This document shows, piece after piece, positions 13,701-26,722 of a DNA stretch of 64,000 bases. Positions within the stretch are counted from its first letter, which is position 1. Each line of letters starts with the position of its first letter. Below the pieces are notes generated by a model. It was not told the DNA's origin. It ran no database searches and saw nothing but the letters and a program-made list of their open reading frames with translations. The stretch is from Nautilus pompilius (Eukaryota > Mollusca > Cephalopoda > Nautilida > Nautilidae). A program made the translations under genes and the position numbers. Where the stretch lies: positions 372,001-436,000 of the forward strand of contig JACATO010000625.1 of the NCBI GenBank assembly GCA_018389105.1. The letters are read 5' to 3'.

Positions 13701-15342
13701 TAATATAAAAAAAACAACAAAGTAACAGCTCAAGCTGTTCGCCAGAATGAGGCATTGACGTCAATGTGGCCTGCGGTAATAATACAGGACAATATGAACG
13801 AAAAATGACTGTATTGAAAACAGATTGGGCAAAAAAACAAAAAAAAACGAGCAGCCATTTATACCGATCTCCAGATAATTGAAAAAGCCACTCGCGGCGA
13901 GGATTTACTTTTTAATTTATGATGTTAGTACAGTAAGCTATCTTTAAGTAGATCAAACGAAAGAGATTAGCTCTAAAGAGCCACGGAGGAGCAGAAGGGG
14001 AAAAAAAAAACGGGAGATTTCTAAAGGATTTGTGTTAAGAGGATTACCTCGAGAACGACGTCAGGCCCGGTCGAGAACCCAAACCAGATGAATGAGGACC
14101 GTGCCGCTGCTCTCAATGGTTCCTGGACCTCGGCGTTTTTGAGACTGTCCCCACGCAATACCACCCTGCGAGTCTAACGGAAATTAATCTATTGCGTCTC
14201 CCCTACTTTTTTTTTTTTTTAAAAATTCCCTAATCTGGTAACAACTGGAATATACTTTAACGACGACATGACATGCATTGCCACCAACCCGCTTGCAAGC
14301 GCGTGCAATCGAATAACCCCTTGATTTGTTGTCATGGCAACGGCAAAATCTCTGTACTGTATGAACAGAATTATTACGATGGTTTGATTGGTAAAGTTTT
14401 TCTTTTTGTTTTTTTTAAATTGATGAAAATGCAACCAAGCAGTAATTCTTTAAAAATGCGTTAAGCAAATAATCGCAGAATATAAACGGTGTATGATTCA
14501 AATTAAATTGATTTTTATACCTAATATTCGAATTTTTCTTCTGCAACAGAGACTGTCTGCAAAATTTCCGTCCTCGCGTTGCTATGGTATCAGTATTGAT
14601 ACTAACAATTGATGAAATAGTGGGAAGATGACTGAAGTCAACGCTCGAGCGTTAAAAAAAAAGATACTAATAATAATTATGTATAAAAATAATTAAAAGA
14701 AATATAAATAAATAAATACATGAACGAAGATCAGGGTAAATAAATTTGTCTAGAGATAAATCTTGCTATATTGGTTAAAGCAGTCCACCCCATGCCTTAT
14801 AAACTGCCGCGAGGACAATGATGATAATGCTACCAACTTAATTATCTGGTCATTTTCGGATTGACCTTCTTAGTACTTGCGCCCTTTTGACTGCAAAAAC
14901 TGTCAAAGATACTATCAGGGAAATTTGAAAAAAACGTCTTTTAGTACGTCTATGTCGGTAACAGCAGCAATGACGTCACTGCGAGCGAGGTCAGGTGGTG
15001 AATTGTCGGAGAATAGAATAGCAATGGTGTGATTACGTTTCTAAGGACGCTGCTGATGATAACAGCATTGAATAAATCACCCGAGTAACATCATTAATGA
15101 TTTCAATGGTATCTACGACGCCTTCTGCGGATTACAGTAGTAAGGGCGCTGATGTGTAGTTTCTGCGGATGATGACAGCAACGGCGTCGAAGACGGTAAC
15201 AGTAGGGATGACGCCATATCTCTCAGTCAGCCACCGGTGTGGTATTCTCGCTGTCTTCTATTCCGTAAAGAGACCAGCAAACGTTTTTTTAAAACAAACT
15301 TATTATTTATTTTTCTAGCGGCGCTTATTCTCTCTCTCTCCA

Positions 15343-15415
<73 letters not shown>

Positions 15416-15546
15416 ACTCTCACACACAACACACTCTCTCTCCTCTCACACACACCACTCTCTCTCTCTCACACACACACTCTCTCTCTCACTCACACAC
15501 ACACTCTCTCTCTCTCTCTCACTCTCACACACACACACAACTCTCT

Positions 15547-15584
<38 letters not shown>

Positions 15585-15730
15585 ACAACACACACACACA
15601 CTCTCCTCTCTCTCTCTCACACACACACTCTCCTCTCTCTCACTCTCTCTCTCTCACACACTCTCTCTCTCTCTCCTCACACACAACACACTCTCTCTCT
15701 CTCTCTCACACACTCTCTCTCTCTCTCTCG

Positions 15731-15766
<36 letters not shown>

Positions 15767-16578
15767 ACTCACACACACACACACTCTCTCTCTCGTAGCT
15801 ACAGTATTATTTTAAGTGCAGAGTTTCAACTCGAATATTTCTCGTTTATACTTTTGTTTTACCAGATATCTGTCAAAATGTGTTTTTTGTTGTTGGTTTT
15901 CAAATATCTGGTTGAATGTGCACAATTAAGATTATGAAAATCTCCTTCCCGGTTTTCATGTTCAGCTGTTGTTTTCAATCGTTGCAAATTGCATTTAATT
16001 TGTTAGGTTTTACGCAGAATTTCGCTTATATATATATATTGGTATTTCACTTCTCTTATCTTTTAAATATTTTTGTGACCCGTTTTCTGCTTGTGAATAA
16101 ATAAATCGATAATAATAATAGAAAGAACCAGGAATGATTAATGGCTGCTCCGCGTTGATGATTCATACATCGTCATGCGGGCTGGAGGACGGGCGACGAT
16201 CGCGACCTCCGACGGGGAAAAAAAACCAATTCTTTCTTCTCATCTAAAACCATGAATATGTCAACCATTGATAACTGTAACTGTACTAAGGGTGACCTCT
16301 TCGGCCTGAGACTTAGAGAACCAAAGGAAAATAATCTCTGAACGCCCTTTGTCTTTCGCATTCGGTGACGCGACAGTACCAACTTGGAGATGATTCCTTT
16401 GTTTCATTCATTGTAAAATCGGTCATCGTCGCTGACTGTTCTGGTGCGCGACCAACAAACCGTTGGTGATGAGCGATCACTCTGTCTCTGGACCGCGTGC
16501 TCCACGAATGAGTTTAACTTGTGTTTTTGTGTAATAAAACCAGAACAACTGGTTCTTTAAAAATATATACATACATAT

Positions 16579-16632
<54 letters not shown>

Positions 16633-19600
16633 TAGGATTAACAGAAGGTAGAGGGTTAATCTGGTGTGCGGTTAACCTCCGCACCCTGTTTGCTCCGCGT
16701 AGTTTAGGAAAATGACACTAGGGGACTTCCTCTGGTGGAAGTCTTATGTGCCGACGTCGGCGGCATGCAGATTCGAGGAAGAGTCAGTCCTGGCATCGCC
16801 ATATCAGTAGTAGGCGTCGTCTCGATGATAGTTTATAATCAGGAGAATGGAATCGCTTAGCGCAGAAGGAAATATCTATTGACAATCTGAACCCTGATGA
16901 TGATAGCAAGGAATGTTCACCGAAACAGATGGGTTCATTACTTAGTTCATCTACTACTAATAAGGTAAACGGACACGCCCGAACGGATCCTCTACCTTCT
17001 GTAAATAGTGCGACACCGATATGCTCCCGTCCTTATCGTACCTGTTGGTGTTACCACATCCGTTTCCACCACGCAGTTGGCTAATAAAGTCAGTCTATAT
17101 TAAGGCCAGAGTCCATTTTTTTAAAAATTATTATTATTTAGCATTAAATTGCCTTTGCCATTTGAGATTCCGCGATGTTTGGCAGGGACTTTTTTTTTTT
17201 TCTCTCCCCTTCGCCAACACTGCTTGGAACTGTCACGTGACCGCATTTCGAACATAACGGTCTCAATGTCGCCACCGCCCCCTACACCACAGGGCCATGC
17301 AGAGCTTCCAGCGGATTTAGCGAAAGGTTGCGAGCGGACATTTTATGGAGAACGGTGACTGGCCGAAAACTTGTAGAAAGAAAGCATTCGTCCTGTTCCA
17401 GTAATGACAGCGAGACACGATCTCCGAAACTTTGGTTTATTAGCTAATTCCGCGGCTAACAATATGGTGTTAGAGGAAATAAGCACAAACAGCCCTATTA
17501 TCCGATTTTTTTTCTGATGATCCTTCGCTTAGTTTCATACCCCTTTACCAATTTTCCCATATTCACTGTGATAAACACCCGTCCAGCTCCTTGTTTCGTA
17601 TTCTTGTCCCCTTCCTTCTTCTGAAATCGAATTTTTTTGCGATCAAACGAAACTAGACCAGTTCGGTTATTTGTTTAATGGGCCTCACACCAATCAGCTT
17701 TAAATCGTGATGAAATATTAAAACAAGCAAACGAGTTCAAACCATCGCTTCTATGTTACAGTTCTAGCCTCACGCTTCACTGCACACCCCCCCCCGGCAA
17801 GGTTCCTTTTGGATGAGACCAGACCTGTTTCTTCTTTTGTAATTTTTGACCGGCTCCCAAGCCATTGCTGAAGGCGTTTCAGTTCCCATGTCAACAAAGA
17901 TCAAGGGCCGCTGTTGTGCAGAGATTAGTAGAGCCTCTTGCAAGCACAGGTACTAGATGGCTAGCCGAGCGGCCCGGAGAGGCAGATGAAAAAGGGATAA
18001 AGACATTTCTGTGGGCGCAGTCTACTGTTCAAGGCCTGTGAGACATGTCGCTCCATTTATAAATGCTTCTAATAAACTGTAGAGCTGCCCCAAAGAAGCT
18101 AGGCTGATGCTGGACCCAGCCTACCTTTATATACTGGATACAGGAGCCCTAGGGTTGTTAGATTTTATATATAATGCTTGAAGAACGTTGTATTCTTCCC
18201 CAAAATATCAAATGCTTTTAATGTCTGGTACTGCATGACATCCCGGTTTGTAAAGGTATTTCCTTCTCTTAGAAGGCTCAGATGTCACAGGATTTATGAC
18301 GTGCTGACATAGTGCCCACGCGTGCTTTTAATGCGCTATTTTATTTATAGCTCAGTCCGGTCGCATTGTCGCAGCTGTGTCATTGTCCACAGATCCACGA
18401 GAAAGGTCGAGATCTTTAGAGACCTCCGCCTGCATAAACCGCCTTCAGTCATTCCAGTCTTCCTTTACGTTTGTCCACCAGTTATTTTTTTACGATTAAA
18501 ACGCTCGCTCGTTAACGTGTGCGCGAGGAAACATACTGTTCATTAATACGATCTAAATCTTTTAAAACAATTAAAATAGTTACCTCTCCATGGGATCGAT
18601 CCCACATATCCGTCTAGCTTAACGGCGATCGGTTAACTCCGATAGAGTAGAAGGCAGGTTTTCCTAGAACTCCGCTTGAGATTTCTTCCAAGACCAGATG
18701 TATCGACCATTTCTAATGTCGGCATCTAGCTAAGCACCACCACCTAGAACCGGAAACCATTTGCATTAAGAAACTGCTTTCACACAGAACCGACAAGATT
18801 CGTTAGGATAATTGAGGCAATAAGAAATAAACAATAGAGATACCGAGTGTTTTAAATTGACCATGTTTGGGAGATAGTTACGTGATGCCTGTTGTTGATT
18901 AATTTACCTGGATTTGCCTTTGCCTGGATAATTGTATTAAATCTTTCTTTTAGTGGCAGCAGACGTCTCTTTTTAAATAAAAATGCGAAACAAAAGGGTG
19001 GTGGAAAAGCTTGTTATAAGGCAGCATTTTACTTTTAAAAGGAACAAATGTTGGCTACCCTTCAAGTAAATTCTAATAAATCTCTCTAATATTTCCATCA
19101 TGACTTTTAATCCCTTTCGTAGTTTTTCTGAGTCCTTAGCTCAAGTGGGAATTATTTATCTGGTAGATCAGAGTCTCAACAATTCAGGTGGAATCTACCT
19201 TCTTATATATTGTCCTCCGGAAACTAAAAAAAGAAAAAGGAGAAGAAAAATCTCATCTAAACGGTAGAGACATTTAGGTAGAGAACTGAGACAGAGATGT
19301 ATTGATCACACGGTTTTCTAGAACTAGAAGCAATCATACATGTAATTAACAGCATCTAAATCCCTCATCTATGAAGTTATTTGCCCTGCATGAATTTCAA
19401 CTACCGGCTCCAAAACAGATCTTTCAAGCACGACACGTGCTCTCTTAGCCAGCCTAATAGCTATTAAGTTTACCATTTAAGAAAGTATTGTACTTTTTTT
19501 AAAAAAATATTATTGGGTGTCCATTTTTAAATTAAATTCATTCGTCTACCGAAGGCTTCCTCCTTTTCTATAAGCTGGCTGCTTTACTCGTGATTCATCT

Positions 19601-22600
19601 CAATTCCTGATGGTCCAAACCAATAAAACCCGCCAAACAGTTTCGATGGCTCAGCTTAAACTCTTCTCACCTCATATAACGGAGCTTCAGCTGTCAACAA
19701 CCCACAGCCTTTCCAGTCAGTCAATCAGCCAGAAAAGCACGCTACCGGAATAAGTGAAGTGAAGTAAAGTAATCACGGACCGAATGGTAGCAAACGTGGA
19801 TGCGGATACTGCTGACAGATGCAAACGGGTTTATATAGCAAATCATGGGATTCGAGCATATTTTTTTAAAAATTTGAACTTCCGGTATCTACCATCATAC
19901 GGTACAAGTTAGTAAAACAGAATACATACTAACGATATGTAAAGACATTTATATTTAACGTGTTTTCGCGTGTTAAAATGAATTGAACGATGTTAACATT
20001 TATTTGTTTTTTTTTTTGCTAATGAACGGCCAGAGTATATGAAACGAACACTCGTGATGTCATTTCCGCGGGTGGTAGGATTATAAGAACACGTTCCTTT
20101 TCTTCTGTTGCCATCAGTAGATTCCTAACTTTTCTTCCGTATGTGGATCATTGCGTCGTCACATCCGTGAAAGACTCTGCTGGAGGAAGGTGGCTGTAAG
20201 GACAAAATTCTCCTAACTTTCTCTCCTCCTTTCTTTTTGATTAAATCTCTGGTATTTCTGTTGGTAAAATCTTTTTTTTTTTTTTTAATTTAAAAAATTA
20301 AACAACAAATATATTGCAAACATTTTTGCATATATGATGTAGATGGATTTTTCAAATCATCACTTAGAATGTCCCCCCTTGAGCGGGAATGTTAGAGCGG
20401 TTAGTAACATGCAATATCTTCCGATGCCTTGATGAAATTAAGTTTTCTGTTGTTTTAAAGGGGTTCTTGCTCTGTTTTGGTTAGGGGCCTGGACCTATGA
20501 CGTTAATGGCTGACCATGCAAATGTTGGCACTTCAAAGGTTTTAGGCATCCGCTGTTGAGATTTTAACGTAGTTATTTGATAGTTTTTGTTTATTCTTCT
20601 CACGAAAACCTAAAATACAAAAAAAAAAAAATACTTGTTTAGCTTCATGACTTTTTGCTTGTTTTCTTGACTAGAAATGAATTTTCTCTTTATTCTGGTT
20701 TAGAGGCAAAAAAAACAAACAACAAAAACTGTCGTTTTCCACTGCTCCCCCCTTTTTAGAAACCTTTTTCTGCTGCAGTTGGTGGGGGGGGGGTGAGCTT
20801 GGCCACATCTGGATTCAGATATTATCCGTTTTCATTCTGAGAACCTTCTTGAACAACTTCTGAAAAATCGAAAATGGAAAAGAATTCAATGATCAAATGG
20901 CCGAGGGGAGATAATTAGTTCGACGATGTCGTCATTTCTAAAGATCAAAATCGTCGTGACGCAGCAACTCAAGAGTGGTAATTTCTCGATTATTTGGATC
21001 CACTCTACGAGATCAAGAAGAAAACAAAACAAAACAGAAGGACGCTGGCTCTAAGATATTAAAGGCATCATTCAGAAGTGATTTTGCTCTTCGTTCTGCC
21101 TAAATAATTTTAAATGTTTGAGCTTTCTCTCTCTACTGATGACACCTCTCTCTCTCCCTATCTCTCTCTCTACCGATGACATCTCTCTCTCTCCCTATCT
21201 CTCTCTCTCTACTGATGACATCTCTCTCTCTCCCTATCTCTCTCTCTCTACTAATGACATCTCTCTCTCCCTATCTCTCTCTCTACTGATGACATCTCTC
21301 TCTCCCTATCTCTCTCTCTCTACTAATGACATCTCTCTCTCTCCCTATCTCTCTCTCTACTGATGACATCTCTCTCTCCCTATCTCTCTCTCTACTGATG
21401 ACATCTCTCTCTCTATACTGATGACATCTCTCTCTCTCTACTGATGACATCTCTCTCTCCCTATTTCTCTCTCTACTGATAACATCTTCCTCTCTATACT
21501 GATGACATCTCTCTCTCTCTCTATCTCTCTATACTGATGACATCTCTCTCTCCTATCTCTCTCTCTACTGATGACATCTCTCTCTCTCCCTTCTCTCTCT
21601 CTACTGATGACATCTCTCTCTATACTGATGACATTTCTCTCTCTCCCTTATCTCTCTCTCTACTGATGGACATCCTCTCTCCCTATCTCTCTCTCTACTG
21701 ATGACATCTCTCTCTCTCCCTATCTCTCTCTCTCCCTCTACTGATGACATCTCTCTCTTCCTATCTCTCTCTCTCTACTGATGACATCTCTCTCTCTCCC
21801 TATCTCTCTCTCTACTGATGACATCTCTCTCTCTCCCTATCTCTCCCTCTACTGATGTCATCTATCTCCCCTCTACTAACGTTATCTCTCTCTCTCTACT
21901 GACGTCATCTCCCCTCTATTGACGTCATCTTTCTCTCTCTCATTTCTTCTGGAAAGTTCGTTCATCGCCAGTTATTTCCCCGTGGACATCTACAACCGAA
22001 AAAAATAAGCCGCATTCGTCTTGGCGTCTATGCGGAGTTTGCACGTATTCTGTGGTCTCATGGCAGCGTGGCCATGCATGGACCAAAAAACAAAAGAAAA
22101 AAAAAGGGAAACCTTCATGTTGCGGAAAGACCGCGTTTGTTTGAGTGTTTGTTTGGCGTTGTGGTCATATATCAATGACAAAACGTTAGAAGTAACACCA
22201 GCAGCAACGAAAATACGCACATAATATTTAATTAGGGTCGCATTAAACGCTTACACAGAAAATGACTAGATGGTTTCCTCTACATTACAGTTACTATGGC
22301 TACTTCGAAACGTTAAAAATTCGTTCTGTGGAAAACCGATGAATGATCAGTAGCCGGATGTTTTCGAGAATAATAAAGAAGTAAAAATATTATGATACAC
22401 ATGTTTGATAAACAGTGACATCCTTCACATATCTTGGTTTGTTAGCTCGAAGCGGATCAAATCAGTTTATCTCGTCCGGAGGGTATGTGGGGGGAGGAGG
22501 GAGAAAGTAACTAGAGATTTTGTGAAAGTAGCGCTGTAACGATACCTTCTCTCTCTGCGTCGATCGATCTCTTGATAGCACCTAATCACAAAAACCCAGT

Positions 22601-23418
22601 TTAAACTTTCCCCCCATGGGCTGGACCTTGGAGGCAAATGGTATGGGCAAGCCCATGCTTCCTTTTTTGGTCCGCTCTCTCTCTCGCTCTCTCACATACA
22701 CATCACAAAAAACACACAACCTCGCGCGAGCTCTGCGAGCGCGCTCTCGCTCGCTCGCTCTCGCGCGCTCGCGCGCGCGCGCACTACACACACAACACAC
22801 CACACACCGCTCTCGCTCGCGCGCTCGCGCACAGACACACACACCCACACACAACCGCGCGCGCTCTCTCACAGACACACACAACACACACACACCGCTC
22901 GCCGCGCGCACATACACACACAACACACACACACGGCGCGCGCTCGCACATACACACACACACACACACACCCGCGCGCGCTCACAGACACACACAACCA
23001 CACAACACACTCTCGCTCGCGCGCACAGACACACACAAAACACACACACCACGCGCGCGCTCGCGAACATACACACACAAAAAAACACCACCAACCGCGC
23101 GCGCGCGCGCAAGACACACACAACACACACACACCTCTCTCTATCTCACATACCCACACAACAAACACACACCCCTCTCTCGCACAGACACACACAACAC
23201 ACCCACACTTCTCTCTCTCTCTCTCACATACACACACAACACACACACACCTCTCTCCTCTCTCTCACATACACACACAACACACACACACCTCTCTCTC
23301 TCTCTCACATACACACACAAAACACACACACCTCTCTCTCTCTCTCACCACACACACACACACGAGAGAGAGAGAGAGAGGACCGTCCTTACAGAGATAG
23401 ATAGAGAGAGAGGAGGAG

Positions 23419-23450
<32 letters not shown>

Positions 23451-24730
23451 CGAGAGAGAGAGATGTAATCTAATACAGTCGACCTCCGCGTAATCGCGGC
23501 CCCCGGTTATTCGCGGAATTTTCCTTAGAACCTAACTAATAATTGTTCGTGGAAACCCCCGAATATTCGCGGAATCGCAAATATTTTCCGCGATTTTTTT
23601 ACGGCTTTTTCGTGGCCTATATATTTTTTCACGCTTTTTAACGCTAAATTATTAACAACAATATAATTTACTAATTTTGTAATATAAATACTAACGTAAT
23701 TCAGCAAAATATCCATATAAAATAAAACGCTATTGGCTGGAGGTTTGAAAGTAGCCAATTCGAGAGCGTTATCCATTTCTCCTCGCTGCTGATTGGCTGC
23801 TGCCCACAGGCGCTGTCTCAGGCCGATGCAGCCCAGCATCATCTCAGTTTACCGCGTGTAGCCATCTCGAGTGTTTCTCTGAGTGTTGTATTTTTGGCAG
23901 CGTGTTTCTTAAAGTCCTCAGATGCCGCCCAAACGCCCTGCACCTTCTAAGGCTTCTGGCAATGAACCCAAGCGCCAGAGAAAGGTTATGACGCAAGGGA
24001 AGGCTGAAGCATGGGATCCCTATATGGTTCGGTCTCACCAATTTAAAAATGCCATCGATGCTGCCATGCAGATATATAAAACCCTCCTCACCACCATGAA
24101 GAAACAGCGACAGCAACTTCCCATCACAATGTTCCTCAAGCCCACCAAGAAAGCCTTGCACGTAGATACGACGACTCCTGAAGAGCCTGAAGAAGAGGCG
24201 CCAGCTAAGGAGCTTTAAATCCTCTGCTTTGCTGTGCAGTCATTATCTTCATCGTACTGCACAGCTTATTCATCATCATCATCTTCAATCAGTATCATTC
24301 ATTATTGGTGAGTACCCGTACATTTTACTGTATTTTTTATTAAATTATTATTATATATTTACTTATATATTGTTTATTATATGTTACGTTATATTTTGAC
24401 GTTTATAGGCATTTTTATGGACCACGTCCAATATTCGCGGTTCTTCACTCTTCGCTGGTGCTCAAAGGACGTAACCCCCGCGAATACCGGGGGACAACTG
24501 TACTGTAGTAGCATTAAACAAGCATCTTTAATATGCCAGGATAATTATGTATGGTCCCATCATTTTCGGTAAATGCCTGTAAAGTGATGCAAAGATGGGT
24601 TTTCCTTGTCTTTGGTGAGTCACTAGATGCGAGCCTTTCTTGGGTGAAAACGCAAAGTTGAGAGATGGAGAGAGAGATGGAGAGAGAGAGAGAGAGATGG
24701 AGAGAGAGAGAGAGAGGAGAGAGGAGAGAG

Positions 24731-24778
<48 letters not shown>

Positions 24779-26674
24779 GAGAGAGAGAGAGAGACGAGAG
24801 AGAGAGAGAAGGTTGGTTTCACTTTTCGCCAAAATGGAGTCTAGTGATGGAAAGGAAAAGTCCCTCACGGAAATTTAGTGCAAATAAAAACAATAACAGT
24901 AGAAACAATGTGAAGATGTAGAGTTTTCTGTTTTCTAGGGCCAGGTTTGTTAGGGGAAAGACGAGCGAAATTAAAGTACCTTTCCTCGAACACAGAACTA
25001 TAAGCGGAGTCCGCGCTATCGCGGCTTAACGATAAACCGAAAAGTTAGTCCGATCCTCGTGCACTCTTGTAGAAACATTTCGTCGCGCCCCATTTAATGC
25101 CACTTCGATTGTGGCTGTAGTCAGTGAGACAGAGGTCAAAGAAACAAACGACTCTCTCCCCCCCCAAAAAAAGATCAAACTCCGCTCCTGCTACCAAATC
25201 CAAGCCAATGAAAGCCACCGCACCGCAGCTCACAATCTCCAGGCAGATTGCTTCAGCAGCCGATGGTGGACGAGCTTCGCAATGTCTGCGCCTAGATTAT
25301 CCGAAAAGCAGCAGACTTGGTAAGGTCGATAAGAGGAAACTCAAGAGATAAGTTTAGCGCCAACAAGGCTATTCAGGGGCATAAACATCCATATTTTTCT
25401 GCTACTGGCAAAAAAATAAGCGAGGATGTCACGACAAATAGGCTAGCGTATTCCCTAATTCCGTAAACCAGCAGCACTTTCGTGCAGTATCTCTTAACGT
25501 TGGAACACCTATCATAAAAAAAAACCGCACCGATAAATATTTCACAATCCCGGTAATGGATATATTTTCTTTATGTTCGTGCGTCCTGGCGAGATGATTC
25601 TCGTAATAATTCTTATTCGACCACACGTTTCCTGTTTAGCTTATTCGAAGTATTCTGCTTGTCCAAATTTTCTCAAAGACTCAAATCTTTGACTACGGCG
25701 GTCTCTTTCAAGTTTCCACCCTGAACGCCTCGTGAAAATCGATTGGTCTGGAAGGCGGCGCTGTTATGGTAACCGAGTTGTGCGTGTTGTGGGGGGGAGG
25801 GGGTAAAATAACGAGAGGAAGTAGCTACAACCAAATTGATAACGTCTTAATTAATCGACTCTTCGCAGCACGCGTAGACTATCCTAGAAACCAAGCTCTA
25901 GTTAGCAATGCCAAGGGGAGACGACCGACGGTAAACGAAAAACGAATGTACCCTGACGCCCTCTTGGAATAAAACTCTATTCACCGCTGTATTAAAAGTT
26001 TACTCTAGCTAAATCACGAGGACACGTGGTTTATATTATATCACTCTGCGTCCGTTTGGAGTTATACATGTTATAACAGTTAGTTTCACGTATACATGTA
26101 TTTTAAAAAAATCAGACGTATTATTAATAGTGCTGCGTTTGTATTCACCACAGTATACAGTGAACAACAACTCGACTAATGCCCAACATTTTTGTCCGGA
26201 GTTCGATTTTGGTGCCACAGCGTGAAATTCTCGATCACCTTATAAGCCTTTTTTTGTACTTTAATAATATTAGTGAGCATTTAATTTTAAAGTGAACATA
26301 ATACAGAGTTGTTTTCGTTATAATTGGTTCTCTAGTTCAACGAAAGTTTTAGATAGTTATCTCCAAACTTGTTTTGTCTTCTATCCCTTTTTTTTTTTTT
26401 TTGACAACAGGGCTAGGCCATTTAACTGCTTGGACTGATCTCTACTAATTTCGAGCAAAACTAGTCTTATTTATTTATTTTATTTATTGAGACTTTTAGC
26501 CTAATTTATTTCTCTACCTGTCAAAGACATTCCAAGCTGGCTTTGGCATGCAGAAGAATTCTGGCGGACAGCCAGGCCAAATCCGCACCTACTGGCAATG
26601 GAAGTCTGTTTTTACGACTTGCGCGATCGTCAGACTTTCCCTATTATTCCAGATTTGTGTCATATCGCTATAGA

Positions 26675-26722
<48 letters not shown>

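Larger units (their letters stand above)
1795..15329 (+). other. Intron 1, first part
   Basis: No constitutive exon recognised. It holds a candidate 95-bp alternative exon at 2260-2354, a tRNA-type SINE at about 4437-4700, a weak transposase-like helix-turn-helix remnant near 9915-10010, a signal-peptide-like open frame at 11526-11771, and a possible SINE head near 12150-12230 (CTTCAGTGGTTAG). The rest is unassigned AT-rich sequence with short homopolymers. Confidence 0.7.
15795..21120 (+). other. Intron 1, second part
   Basis: Contains an AT microsatellite at about 16562-16629 and a weak tRNA-like segment on the minus strand near 18590-18660. Otherwise it is unassigned AT-rich sequence with no gene that I can support. 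Confidence 0.7.

Noticed and set aside
15237-15815. 192-codon Ser/Leu-rich open frame
   Set aside because: Translation of the CT/CA microsatellite.
21124-21942. CRISPR-like array
   Set aside because: Units are directly abutting low-complexity CT repeats with no unique spacers, in a eukaryotic intron.
22582-23468. Long overlapping open frames on both strands (up to 276 codons)
   Set aside because: They are wholly translated CA/CG/CT/GA repeats (His/Thr/Arg or Cys/Val/Glu runs) with no domain.
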